Assembly: GCF_000721175.1 (NCBI RefSeq) | Contig: NZ_JOEZ01000015.1 | Span: 106,937-170,936 of the forward strand | Length of the DNA: 64,000 nt | Reading direction: 5' to 3' | Source: Streptomyces anulatus | Lineage (GTDB): Bacteria; Actinomycetota; Actinomycetes; Streptomycetales; Streptomycetaceae | In this document: in pieces, positions 33,577 to 42,349 of the stretch | How positions within the stretch are numbered: the first letter of the stretch is position 1 | Layout: every line of letters starts with the position of its first letter | Made by a program: the position numbers and the translations under genes | The notes under the pieces: model-generated | Told to the model about the DNA's origin: nothing | What the model saw: only the letters and a program-made list of their open reading frames with translations | The model's database searches: none

Positions 33577-33925
33577 CGTCCGGTTTCTATGGTTTCAGGC
33601 GGTGTCCGTGATGTGCCTGGGGGTTGGTAGCGCCGTGCCTCGAATTCCTCGGGCGGGAGGTGGCAGACAACTGCCCCATGTTTTTTGCCCTACGGGCGGC
33701 CACGAACACCTGGAGTCCTGGTGAAGACCGTCCTGGGTGGCGAACGGGGTGTCCGCGGCACCGGACTCACCGACCAGGACGGTCGAAATCGCCGGTCCCG
33801 GGCAACCCGCGATCTCGTACGGAGCCGCATGGCGTGGAGTGCGGGACGGACGTAGCGTAGATGGGGGCGAGGTACTGCATGCGGGGCTCTGCATGCATCA
33901 TTCCGACTTGCCGGGAGGTAGCGGC
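33577..33925. other. Intergenic region upstream of the membrane protein
   Basis: About 350 bp with no credible gene. The right end carries a GGGAGG ribosome site and a possible promoter (CGTAGCGTAGATG) for the next gene. Short frames on both strands have no family features. Confidence 0.5.
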
Positions 33926-34738
33926 ATGTCACGGAGTATCCGCAACACCATAGGACTCATCTTGGCAGTCGTCGGCGCTGCCGCGGCGCTCTGGGCGCCA
34001 TTTCGCAGTTGGTACAACGGTCGGGCCGGACACGACTTCCGAGTCTGGGAACTCTTCACCGGAGCCGGCGTGACGGACTCGGGCGCGGGACTGTTCGCGT
34101 CCATGTTCCTGCCTCTCCTGGTCGGCGCGGTCCTCGCGGTTCTCGGAGTGGTGTTCCGATCGCGACTGCTGGTCCTCACCGCCGGAATCATCACCCTCGG
34201 GTTCGCCATCCTCTGGATGGTGCGACAAGGGCAGGCTGAGGGCAGTCTGACGGTCACCGGCGACAGCGACGGGCTCGGCAGCGGAGTGGGGCTCGCTCTG
34301 CTCGGTGGTCTCCTCATGCTGATCGGCGCGGCCGTGATGGGTGGTCGTGAGCGCAGGGCCGTGCGCAAGGCGCGTCACGGGCAGGACCAGCAGGAGCGGA
34401 GCGCGTCGGACCACGAGGAACGGGAGAGCCGCGGCGCCGAGGGCGAGCGCTCGTACGGCATGGCCGCCCGGGACCAGGAGGCACGGGACGTGACCGGCGC
34501 CGGTCCCGACCGCCAGACCGCATCGGGAGAGGGCGGTCCACCGCAGCGCATGGTCCGGCGGCCGGAGCAGCAGGCGTCGGCACCGCGAGGTCGGCCGGTC
34601 CCGGCCAGGGACTCGGACAGCGGTGATCGAGGGCGCGAGGGTTCCGACCGTACGCAGTACGAGCAGAACGATGGGGCCGACGGTTCCCCCGATCCGAAGA
34701 AGGGCCGCTCGGGCGGGTCGGACGGGTCGCGGTGGTGA
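33926..34738 (+). CDS. Membrane protein with long charged C-terminal tail
   Basis: A 270-residue protein with about four membrane segments: TIGLILAVVGAAAALWAPF, FASMFLPLLVGAVLAVLGVVF, LLVLTAGIITLGFAILWMV and GVGLALLGGLLMLIGAAVMGG. A ~120-residue hydrophilic tail rich in Arg, Glu, Gly and Ser follows. GGGAGG lies 8 nt upstream of ATG. I do not recognise a characterised family; similar small four-helix proteins are common and unstudied in Streptomyces. The tail may be an intrinsically disordered cytoplasmic region. Confidence 0.7.
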   Translation: MSRSIRNTIGLILAVVGAAAALWAPFRSWYNGRAGHDFRVWELFTGAGVTDSGAGLFASMFLPLLVGAVLAVLGVVFRSRLLVLTAGIITLGFAILWMVRQGQAEGSLTVTGDSDGLGSGVGLALLGGLLMLIGAAVMGGRERRAVRKARHGQDQQERSASDHEERESRGAEGERSYGMAARDQEARDVTGAGPDRQTASGEGGPPQRMVRRPEQQASAPRGRPVPARDSDSGDRGREGSDRTQYEQNDGADGSPDPKKGRSGGSDGSRW

Positions 34739-34954
34739 CAGGCCCCGCAGGCGCCCAAGAGAGCCGACGAATCCGGCTCGGCCACCACGGTCCCCTTGTC
34801 GGCACGGCAGTCATGTGAGCCGGTGGCAGAAGTATCCGTACCGCGGGCGGCAGTTCCTCCTGCTGTCCACAATCGGTTGAACAGACATCAGTGCGTGCGA
34901 GCTCTGGAAATCTCGCACGCAGCCGCGCCGGCACCCCAGCCCCCGGTGCGCGCC

Positions 34955-35310
34955 GCCCGATCATTTTCGGGGGCCACGCCCGTGCGACCGTTCGCGCAGG
35001 AGACGGCAGACCTGCTCGGCGACATGGCGGGTGGACTCCGCGATGAGGACGGACAGGATGGGGCCGAAGGCTGGCACCTCAGGGCCACCCGTCTCATGGT
35101 GTCGCTCCAGAACGTGGGCGACGCCCGCCGCTGGGCGATGGAGGGATCACGACGGCTGGGAACGCGGGAGGGGTGGGAGAGCCGCCGGGCCCATCCCGCC
35201 ACCGGGCCGCGGCTGTTCGGGGGATGTACGGCGGCGGTATGGGTGTCCGGGAGGGCACGGCGGCCTCGGAAGGAGCCTCGCACACGCCGTCTCGTGCGGG
35301 CATCCGTAGA
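34955..35310 (+). pseudogene. Possible fragment of a FUSC/aromatic-acid-exporter-type protein
   Basis: The frame from about 34955 reads TADLLGDMAGGLRDEDGQ, GWHLRATRLMVSLQNVGDAR and RWAMEGSRRLG. This resembles, from memory, the C-terminal helical part of Streptomyces FUSC-family membrane proteins. Another frame continues GHGGLGRSLAHAVSCGHP. The membrane domain is absent. The rest of 34739-35655 shows no clear gene. This call is tentative. Confidence 0.35.
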
Positions 35311-35655
35311 GATCCTCAACCTGGTACGGAACCGGGCGGCACCGCGCCCGCGCAGACGTCTCTCCTGAGGAGGAGTCACCGCCGTTCAGCCGGTTACTGC
35401 CAAGGGCAGTGAGGCTTGCGGGGCGTTGCCGTCCTTGCGAGCCGGTCCGGCGCCCAGTCGAGCATTTCGGACGCCGAGAGGTGGTCGGCAGACGCGATCC
35501 GCTCGGACCCGAGGTCGGCTCCGCAGCGCCGTCGGAGACGACGTGACCCGGCCCAGCGAGTCAAGGGTGTGGGTGGCAACCTCGCGGATGTGGCCACCCA
35601 CCCCGCCGACTGTCGGTCGTCGGCGCTCGCCGACCCGGTCCGAGAGGGGTGCCCT

Positions 35656-38592
35656 TCATTCGGTGACGCGGACCGCGAGCGCGGGGCGGATGGCGGCCGC
35701 GCGGCGTGCCGGCCCGATCGTGGCCAGGAGCGACGCGGTGAACGTGGCTGCCGCCAGGCCGCAGATGCTGGTCCATTCGACAGGGAAGCCTCCTTCGAGG
35801 CCCTCGAATGCGGCGCTGTTGCTGTACATCAGCCAGGTGGTGAGCACGCCCAGCAGCGATCCGAGGACGATTCCCTCTACGGCGATGAAGGAGCTCTCCC
35901 ACAGGAAGGACCGCTGGACCGTCCGTGCCCGGAAGCCGAGGGCCCGCAGAATTCCGATGGTGCGGCGGCGTTCGCGTACGGCTCGGACCATGACGACGCC
36001 GAGGCCGATGATGCCCACCCCGAGGCCCAGCGCGAGGTAGCCCTGCATGAGGCGGAAGAAGGCGGTGCTGGAGTCGAACTGCTGGCGGATGTCCGACTCT
36101 ATGGGTGTGGCGACCAGGCTGGACGAGAGCTGCTCGCCCTGCAGTCGGGTCGCCAGGGCGTCGGGGGAGGTTCCGGGGCTGGTTCTCACCAGCGCGGAGG
36201 CGCTCTGGGCCTGGGCACCGAAGAGCTCGCGCGTCGCCTGCTCGCTCATCACCACGGGGTAGGTGGTCGAACTGGCGCCGGTACCCGGGTAGAAGACCAA
36301 CCCGTTGCTGAGTACACCGGCGATGACCTTCTGTTCGCTGCGGCCCGTGCGGGGGTCGGTCAGGGTGAGGGTGTCGCCGGGGTCGTAGTAGTCGCCGGCC
36401 GGTCCGCCGGTGCTGCCGAAGAGGCCGTCGAGCACGATGTAGCGGGGATCGGAGGCGAGGGCTTGCCACACGGCGGTGTCGTTGGTCAGTCCGGGCAGGC
36501 GCTCCCGGAATGTGATGCCGGTGATCGCTCCGTCGGGCACGCCGACGACGGCGGTGTCGAGCGGTTGGGGGCTGCGGTGTCCCGGATCGGTGGCTCGCCC
36601 TGTGGCGTTGAGCAGCGGTGTCACGTCGGCGATCCCCGCGGCGGACGGGCCGCCGCGCAGATCGGCGAGCAGCCGGTCGCCGGCGACCTGCGGGTTGTAG
36701 TCCAGCCGCAGGGAGTATCCGGCGGTGGCATCGGCGACGACTCCGTCGACGCCGGCGCTGATGATCCCCGAGATCTCCGTCAGGAGCACCAGGACGAACA
36801 CGATCAGCGTGTACATCACCAGCGTCACGCCGGTCCTGAAACGCTTGGCCAGCGGGTACGCGACGGCGAGCCGCGCCGCCAGGCCGCCCTCCGTCGGGCG
36901 CTGGAGGAGCCGCCGTACGGGGCGCAGCAGCGACTTCTGGTTGTCGCTCACGAGTACCACTGCGGAGAAGGCGGCCAAGGCGCCCTGGATGACGTACACG
37001 GACATCGAGGGTGTGTCGAAGATCCTGGGGCGGACGACGGGCGCCAGGAGCGTCCACGCGAGGACGGCCCCAGCGACCGAGGTGGTCACGGTGTGAGGGG
37101 GGAGGATGCGGAGCAGCGCGGGAGTGGAGAAGGCGAGCGCGAGCGCCGGCATGAGGTACGTTGCGTCGGGCTGGCTGCGTGCCACGGCGGGGATGGCCAC
37201 GAGCGCGCACAGGAGCGCCAGGGTGCTGGAGACCGCGAGCAGCCGGCGGCGCGGTCCCTGTCCGGGCGTGGCAGGGAGGTCGCGGATCGCGGCGATGATG
37301 TTGAACCTGCTGATGCGCACGCTGGTGGCCAGGACGGCGGCGAAGGCGATGAGCAGGCCCATGGCCAGGCCATTGAGGACGCTCGTGGGGGTGACGGCGA
37401 ACGCGATGCGGATGCTGCTTCCGCCGACCGACCACCCCTGGAAGATCTGCGCGGCCACCACAGCGACGCCCCAGCCGACGGCGACTCCGATGGCCACGCC
37501 CGGCAGCGCGGACAGCAACGCGTACGTCGCCCCTTCGAGCGTGAACGCCCCGACCAGCCGCGAGCGCTTCATCCCCACGGCCCGCACCATGCCCATCTGG
37601 GACTTCCGCTCCTCGCCGAGCATCACGAAGATGTTCACCAGGAGCAGTGCGCCGGCGATGATGCTGAAACTGCCGATCATGAGGAACAGCGCGCCGAGGG
37701 AGTCCCCGGCCTGCCTCGCGTCGCGCAGGACGGTCTGCTTCGGTGTCTCGATCTCCGTCTTTCCGGCGAGCGGGCCCAGAGCCTGCCGGATGTCGGCTGT
37801 CACCTGGCCGGTGAGGGCTTCGCCGCTTTCGACGCCGCCTCGGTTGGAGACGAAGGTGACTGAGCGCGGTTCCGCGCCGGTGGCCCGGGCGGCGGAGTCC
37901 AGGGTCCCCGGTGCCAGGAAAAGGTTGCGGTTCATCCTGCCGCCGAGGCCTACACCGGCCAGGCCCTCCTCCGGCACCACCCGCTCGACCCGGAACGTCC
38001 CCGGCACTCCGAACAGGTACAGGGTGACCGGGTCCCCCGCCTCCACGCTCAGGGAGCGGGCCAGCGGCTCGTTGACCATGACCTCGCCGGGCTTCGGATT
38101 CGGTCCGCCGAGTCCGGAGTCTCCACCCGGCGCGCCGAACCGCGCCGCCTTGTCGAAGTCCATCTGCCAGGCCAGGACGCGTGGCTCGGCGACCGTGCGG
38201 TCGCCGGCACCGCTGACCGCCGATGCCTGGGTGGCCTGGGCGTCCAGCACTCCGTCGATGTCGGGATCGCTCGCCAGGGAGGCCATCCGTTCCGTCACGG
38301 CACGCCCGGCCGGGCCGGGGGGTGCCACGACCCGCTCGTCCACGGGCCCCAGGGTTCTGTACGCCTCCTGCCGTACGGAGAAGTTCAGGGTGTCGCCGAC
38401 GACCAGGGCCCCGATGACGATGGCCGTTCCGAGCATCGATCCGCCGATCACCAGTGCTGCCTCGGTGCGTCGGCGGGCGACCTGCCGGAAGGCCAGCCGC
38501 CGCGACACCGGCTGGCGGACGCCGACCAGCACCAGCGCCGCGAGGGCGAGCGCCAAGGCGGCGAGCAGTGGGATGAGGAGGTTCGGGTACAT
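35656..38592 (-). CDS. FtsX/MacB-type ABC transporter permease
   Basis: A 978-residue permease with two FtsX repeats. The N-terminal helix LIPLLAALALALAALVLVGV is followed by LAFRQVARRRTEAALVIGGSMLG. Large extracytoplasmic MacB-like domains follow, then helices in each FtsX domain (for example GALLLVNIFVMLGEERKSQMGMVRAVG) and a final ERRRTIGILRALGFRARTVQ segment. Such proteins move lipoproteins, peptides or lipids, or act mechanically on the envelope, rather than import sugars. ATG 38592 lies 2 nt after the ATPase stop, so the pair is one operon. Confidence 0.88.
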   Translation of the reverse strand: MYPNLLIPLLAALALALAALVLVGVRQPVSRRLAFRQVARRRTEAALVIGGSMLGTAIVIGALVVGDTLNFSVRQEAYRTLGPVDERVVAPPGPAGRAVTERMASLASDPDIDGVLDAQATQASAVSGAGDRTVAEPRVLAWQMDFDKAARFGAPGGDSGLGGPNPKPGEVMVNEPLARSLSVEAGDPVTLYLFGVPGTFRVERVVPEEGLAGVGLGGRMNRNLFLAPGTLDSAARATGAEPRSVTFVSNRGGVESGEALTGQVTADIRQALGPLAGKTEIETPKQTVLRDARQAGDSLGALFLMIGSFSIIAGALLLVNIFVMLGEERKSQMGMVRAVGMKRSRLVGAFTLEGATYALLSALPGVAIGVAVGWGVAVVAAQIFQGWSVGGSSIRIAFAVTPTSVLNGLAMGLLIAFAAVLATSVRISRFNIIAAIRDLPATPGQGPRRRLLAVSSTLALLCALVAIPAVARSQPDATYLMPALALAFSTPALLRILPPHTVTTSVAGAVLAWTLLAPVVRPRIFDTPSMSVYVIQGALAAFSAVVLVSDNQKSLLRPVRRLLQRPTEGGLAARLAVAYPLAKRFRTGVTLVMYTLIVFVLVLLTEISGIISAGVDGVVADATAGYSLRLDYNPQVAGDRLLADLRGGPSAAGIADVTPLLNATGRATDPGHRSPQPLDTAVVGVPDGAITGITFRERLPGLTNDTAVWQALASDPRYIVLDGLFGSTGGPAGDYYDPGDTLTLTDPRTGRSEQKVIAGVLSNGLVFYPGTGASSTTYPVVMSEQATRELFGAQAQSASALVRTSPGTSPDALATRLQGEQLSSSLVATPIESDIRQQFDSSTAFFRLMQGYLALGLGVGIIGLGVVMVRAVRERRRTIGILRALGFRARTVQRSFLWESSFIAVEGIVLGSLLGVLTTWLMYSNSAAFEGLEGGFPVEWTSICGLAAATFTASLLATIGPARRAAAIRPALAVRVTE

Positions 38593-38594
38593 GG

Positions 38595-39341
38595 TCAGCC
38601 CCAAGGGGCGTCGGGGACGGGGGCTCGGGCCGTGACGGTCTGGCGGACGTCGTCGACCAGCTGCCCGTCACGCATGCGGATCAGCCGGGGCGCGCGGCCG
38701 CCGACGGCGCTGTCGTGGGTGACCAGGACGATCGTCTGGCCCTCGTCCTGGTTGAGCTCGCACAGCAGGTCCATGACCTGGTCGGCCATCGCGCTGTCGA
38801 GGTTGCCCGTCGGTTCGTCCGCCCACACGATGGCCGGGCGTCCAGCCAGGGCGCGGGCGATGGTCACTCGCTGCTGCTCGCCCCCGGACATCTCGCTCGG
38901 CCGGTGCTCGACCCGGTGGCCGAGGCCCACCCGGTCGAGCATCTCCAGCGCTCTGCGACGCGCTTCACGCGGCTGGGTGCCCACGAGGAGCAGGGGCAGT
39001 TCGACGTTCTCCACCGCTGAGAAGACCGGGATGAGGTTGAATGCCTGGAAGATGAACCCCATGGTGTGCGCCCGGTGTTCCGTGCGCGCCGCGTCCGACA
39101 TCGCGAACAGGTCATGGCCGTCGACCTCCACCCGGCCGGCGTCGATGTCGTCGAGCCCGGACAGACAGTTCAGGAGCGTGGTCTTCCCGGAACCGGACGG
39201 TCCCATGACGGCGACCATCTCCCCGCGACGTACGACGAGATCCAGGTCGAGCAGGGCGGTGACCTCCACGGATCCCGTCCGGTAGATCTTGCGTACCCCG
39301 GTGGCGACGAGGAGTCCCTGGTCGGCGTTCATGTCTTCCAT
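38595..39341 (-). CDS. ABC transporter ATP-binding protein (LolD/MacB type)
   Basis: A 248-residue ATPase. Walker A is GPSGSGKTT, the Q-loop region FIFQAFNLIPVFSAVENVELPL, signature MSGGEQQR, Walker B AIVWADEPT and the H-loop LVTHD. The FNLIP and NVELPLL features are those of the lipoprotein-type/MacB subfamily. GGAGG about 6 nt upstream supports ATG 39341. It energises the FtsX-type permease immediately downstream. Confidence 0.9.
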   Translation of the reverse strand: MEDMNADQGLLVATGVRKIYRTGSVEVTALLDLDLVVRRGEMVAVMGPSGSGKTTLLNCLSGLDDIDAGRVEVDGHDLFAMSDAARTEHRAHTMGFIFQAFNLIPVFSAVENVELPLLLVGTQPREARRRALEMLDRVGLGHRVEHRPSEMSGGEQQRVTIARALAGRPAIVWADEPTGNLDSAMADQVMDLLCELNQDEGQTIVLVTHDSAVGGRAPRLIRMRDGQLVDDVRQTVTARAPVPDAPWG

Positions 39342-39756
39342 ACCAACCTCCGGAAGGAACCGGCGGCTACGGCCACCCAGGCCCGGAAAGGGGCCGAACG
39401 GCCCAATCACCGGGTCACCGCGAGGCCCCCCATGAGCGGTCCCGCAGCCGAGGTCAGGTGTCTGCCGCCGCCCGGGCGCGCTGCCGGACAGCGGTGGCCG
39501 CCAGGGCTCCCGCGCCGGCAGCGGTAACGGCGAGGAGGACGAATCCCGAGATCCTGGCGAGCGACCGGTGCGTGGTGAGATCGACGCGGAGGAGTACCGG
39601 CGGAGCCCGGACCGCCCTGCGCGGGGCGGAACGGCGCCCGCCTCCTTCAAGGGTGCTTGCAGGCGCCTCCCTGATCGTGGCCGACCCCCGTGCCGTGGGC
39701 CTCGAAGGGCCGTGCCCTGGCCCTGCCCCGAGCCGGACCGGCCGGGCTAAGGAACT

Positions 39757-40003
39757 CTGTACGCTGACGAGTTCGCCGCCTCCGACGGGCGCGCCCACTT
39801 GTCGGCGGCGCCCTATCTGCCGCCCGGCGAAGAACCGGACCAGGACTATCCTCCGGTGATCGTCACCGGGCGTCGATGGGCCACTACTCCGGGAGCATGA
39901 CCCGTCGCGGCGACAACCTTCTTCTCGACGCGCACGACCGCCTGGACCTGCATCCGGAGGACGCCGCGCGGTTCGGTGTGCGGGACGGAACTCGGGTGGT
40001 GCC
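39757..40003 (+). pseudogene. C-terminal remnant of a molybdopterin oxidoreductase
   Basis: One frame reads LYADEFAASDGRAHLSAAPY then PPVIVTGRR. After a frame change, the next reads MTRRGDNLLLDAHDRLDL then HPEDAARFGVRDGTRVV. This matches the C-terminal dinucleotide-binding domain of formate-dehydrogenase/nitrate-reductase-type enzymes (VTGRxxxHxxxGxMTRR...NP.DA..LGI.dGd.V). The catalytic N-terminal ~600 residues are absent. The remnant ends against the amidase gene. A minus-strand fragment at about 39454-39600 (LARISGFVLLAVTAAGAGAL, one membrane helix) lies beside it and is likewise incomplete. Confidence 0.65.
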
Positions 40004-40588
40004 TCAGGTGACGTCGCCGACGAGCCTGAGGTAGCGCTCCCAGTCCCAGTGGACGCCCGGGTCGGTGTGGTCGCTGCCCGGTACCTCATGGTGGCCGACG
40101 ATGTGCTGCCGGTCCTTGGGGATGCCGTGGCGCTCGCAGATGTCCGCGGTGAGCCTGGCGGACCGCAGGTACATGACGTCCGTGAAGAACTCCGGGCGGT
40201 CCACCCACCCCTCGTGCTCGATGCCGATGCTCCGGGTGTTCCAGCTCCAGTTGCCCGCGTGCCAGGCGATGTCCTTCTCGCGTACGCACTGGGCGACGTG
40301 GCCGTCGCCCGAGCGCACCACGTAATGGGCCGACACCTGCTTGGAGGGGGTGCGGAAGATGCCCGCGGTCGGCGTGAACAACTGTTGGGCGACATGGATG
40401 ACGACGCGGTCGACCCGACGCTCCGAAGGGCTGGAGGGCACGGTGTAGTTGGCGGGAGCGGCCGGAGCCCAGAAGGCCGTCGCGTAGTCGGTGGGACCCT
40501 GCGTCGCCGCCACCGCCCGGGTGGAGGCGGGCAGGACAGCCGCCGCCATGGTGGCGGCGGCGCACTGAAAGATCCTTCTGCGGTGCAA
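40004..40588 (-). CDS. Secreted N-acetylmuramoyl-L-alanine amidase (PGRP/amidase_2)
   Basis: A ~194-residue exported amidase that cuts the sugar-peptide bond of peptidoglycan. The signal peptide starts HRRRIFQCAAATMAAAVLP with a possible Tat motif. The zinc amidase domain shows RVVIHVAQQLFTPTAGIF (first His ligand), SAHYVVRSGDGHVAQCV, IAWHAGNWSWNTRSIGIEHEG, and GHHEVPGSDHTDPG with the last ligands. I prefer TTG at 40588, which leaves AGGAG 5 nt upstream; GTG at 40594 overlaps that site. Confidence 0.85.
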   Translation of the reverse strand: MHRRRIFQCAAATMAAAVLPASTRAVAATQGPTDYATAFWAPAAPANYTVPSSPSERRVDRVVIHVAQQLFTPTAGIFRTPSKQVSAHYVVRSGDGHVAQCVREKDIAWHAGNWSWNTRSIGIEHEGWVDRPEFFTDVMYLRSARLTADICERHGIPKDRQHIVGHHEVPGSDHTDPGVHWDWERYLRLVGDVT

Positions 40589-40790
40589 CAGCACTCCTGA
40601 GGCGCGGGGCCGGGGGGCCGGGCTGGGACGGGGGCGTACGGAGCTGAGGCGGTGAGGCTCCCCGGCTGTGGATCACCCCTCCGCCTATGCGGATGACGAG
40701 CCCGCCGGACGTCCGGTTCCCCGCAGCAGCCTTCCGGACGCGTGTCCCCTACGCATCCGGATGCGCCGCTTCCTCGCGGAGCGTTGTGAT

Positions 40791-40839
40791 CGCCCAGCGC
40801 CCAGCGCCCAGCGCCCAGCGCCCAGCGCCCAGCACCCAG
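40791..40839 (+). repeat. CGCCCAG heptamer tandem repeat
   Basis: Six perfect CGCCCAG units then one CACCCAG. Further degenerate AGCACCCC and CCCCGGCATCCACC repeats run to about 40895. It lies in the 330-bp gap between the amidase promoter side and the SWIM gene 3' end. No gene is evident in that gap. Confidence 0.9.
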
Positions 40840-40924
40840 CACCCCCAGCACCCCGGCATCCACCAGCGCCCCAGCGCCCCGGCATCCACCATTGCCCCGG
40901 CCCGTCAGCCCGGTCCCCGGCGTT

Positions 40925-42349
40925 TCAGACCGCCGCGTCCGCCGCGCCGCCCCCGGCTCCCGCCAGCGCCCCCGCCGGATCGTCGTCAGCCGGCCCCGCA
41001 GGCACCCATCGACCTCGCTCCTTGCGGTAGGGCCACCACCGCCCGCTCGGGTCGAACCGGAGCTGGACGCCGGTGCCCACCACCGTCCAGCGGGCATTCC
41101 CGCTCGCCCGCAGCGCCGGCCGCTCGCCCGCCTCCCACGCCTCACCGAGCCGGGCACGGGCCCGCCCCAGCTGCTCCGGATCCGGCGTCCACGCCTCGTC
41201 CAGCACGGCGAGCGCCGCGACCCCGCCGTACCGCCAGGCGCGGACCGCCGCGTCCAGGTCCGCGGTCGGGCGGCCGGACCCCGTGGCCAGCCGGGCCCCG
41301 ATCCGCGGCTCCGGCCGGGCGTCGGCGGCCATCCGCACCGCGTCCTGCTGTGGGGTCAGCTCCACGGGGAGCGGCTGTCCTTCGTGCCCCGGGGCCAGGG
41401 CGTCCAGCAGCATCCGGTGGGCCCGCACAGCACTGTCGGCTGCCAGCACCTCCAGCGCCGCCGGGTCGATCCCGGGCACGGGCCCGGTCTCCGTGTCCAG
41501 CGACGGTCCGGTCCCCGGCTCGTCGGGGGCCGGCGGGGGAGTGGGGAGCGGCGGCAGAATCCCGGCGGCCGCGAAGGCTTCCCCGGCCGGGACCCCGCGA
41601 ACCTCCCGCTCCGCGTCATCCGCGGCCTCGCGCGTCCCGTCGTCCCCCGCCCGGACCGCGCGGGCGGTGCTGCGCACCTGGAGCTCGTCCAGCAGCCGCC
41701 GCTCGTCGCGCCCCCGCATCAGCAGCAGGACGAACGGGTCCTCGTCCAGCAATCGTGCCACCTGGTAGCAGAGTGCACCCGAGTGCGGGCAGTGGTCCCA
41801 GGTCCCGCAGGTGCACTCCGGCTCCAGATCCCCGATGCCGGGCAGGAGATCGACCCCGGCGCCCGCCGCGTCCTCCACGAGGTGTGGCGGCATCTCCCGG
41901 TCCAGCAACGCCGCGATGTGCCCGGCCCGGTCCACCGCCATGTCCAGGAACCGGTCCCAGGCGCCCGCGCCGAGCTGCTGGAGCAGGACGTCGCTACGGT
42001 ACGCCGTGCCGTCACGGTCCCGCACCACGGCCGTGATCCGCCCCGGCCGTACGGAGACCGCCCCCACCCCTCCCTCCCGGGCCAGCCGCCGGCCCTGCTT
42101 GAGCTGTTGGCCGTCGAGAGCCGTGTCCTCCAGGGCCTTGAGCCACGCCCGGCCCCACCAGGAGGTGGCGAAACCCCGGCCGTGCGCCGGGGGAAGCGCC
42201 GAGAACGTACGCTCCGGTCCGCGCCGGCCGTCCCGCGGCGCCCCGTCGTCGCTTCCGTCCGAGGCGGTGGACGCGTCCGCGCCGCCCGCCCCGGACTCCG
42301 CCTCGTACGCGTCCTCGTACGCGAAGGCGTCCTCGTACCCGTCGCTCAT
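40925..42349 (-). CDS. SWIM zinc-finger protein
   Basis: A 474-residue protein. The SWIM motif CTCGTWDHCPHSGALCYQVA (CxC...CxH) lies near the middle. The N-terminal half reads GRGFATSWWGRAWLKALEDT, the usual opening of SNF2-linked SWIM proteins. The acidic N-terminal head (EDAFAYEDAYEAE) and the Pro/Ala-rich centre look disordered. ATG overlaps the helicase stop (ATGA). SWIM/SNF2 pairs are conserved in Streptomyces; a joint role in DNA or nucleoprotein remodelling is likely but unproven. Confidence 0.87.
   Translation of the reverse strand: MSDGYEDAFAYEDAYEAESGAGGADASTASDGSDDGAPRDGRRGPERTFSALPPAHGRGFATSWWGRAWLKALEDTALDGQQLKQGRRLAREGGVGAVSVRPGRITAVVRDRDGTAYRSDVLLQQLGAGAWDRFLDMAVDRAGHIAALLDREMPPHLVEDAAGAGVDLLPGIGDLEPECTCGTWDHCPHSGALCYQVARLLDEDPFVLLLMRGRDERRLLDELQVRSTARAVRAGDDGTREAADDAEREVRGVPAGEAFAAAGILPPLPTPPPAPDEPGTGPSLDTETGPVPGIDPAALEVLAADSAVRAHRMLLDALAPGHEGQPLPVELTPQQDAVRMAADARPEPRIGARLATGSGRPTADLDAAVRAWRYGGVAALAVLDEAWTPDPEQLGRARARLGEAWEAGERPALRASGNARWTVVGTGVQLRFDPSGRWWPYRKERGRWVPAGPADDDPAGALAGAGGGAADAAV

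Noticed and set aside
35416..37863. An 815-codon plus-strand frame opposite the FtsX-type permease
   Set aside because: Gly/Arg/His-rich composition without domains, typical of the complement of a GC-rich gene.
40791..40895. Replication-origin iterons
   Set aside because: No DnaA boxes, AT-rich region or replication genes are near; the heptamers are simple slippage repeats.
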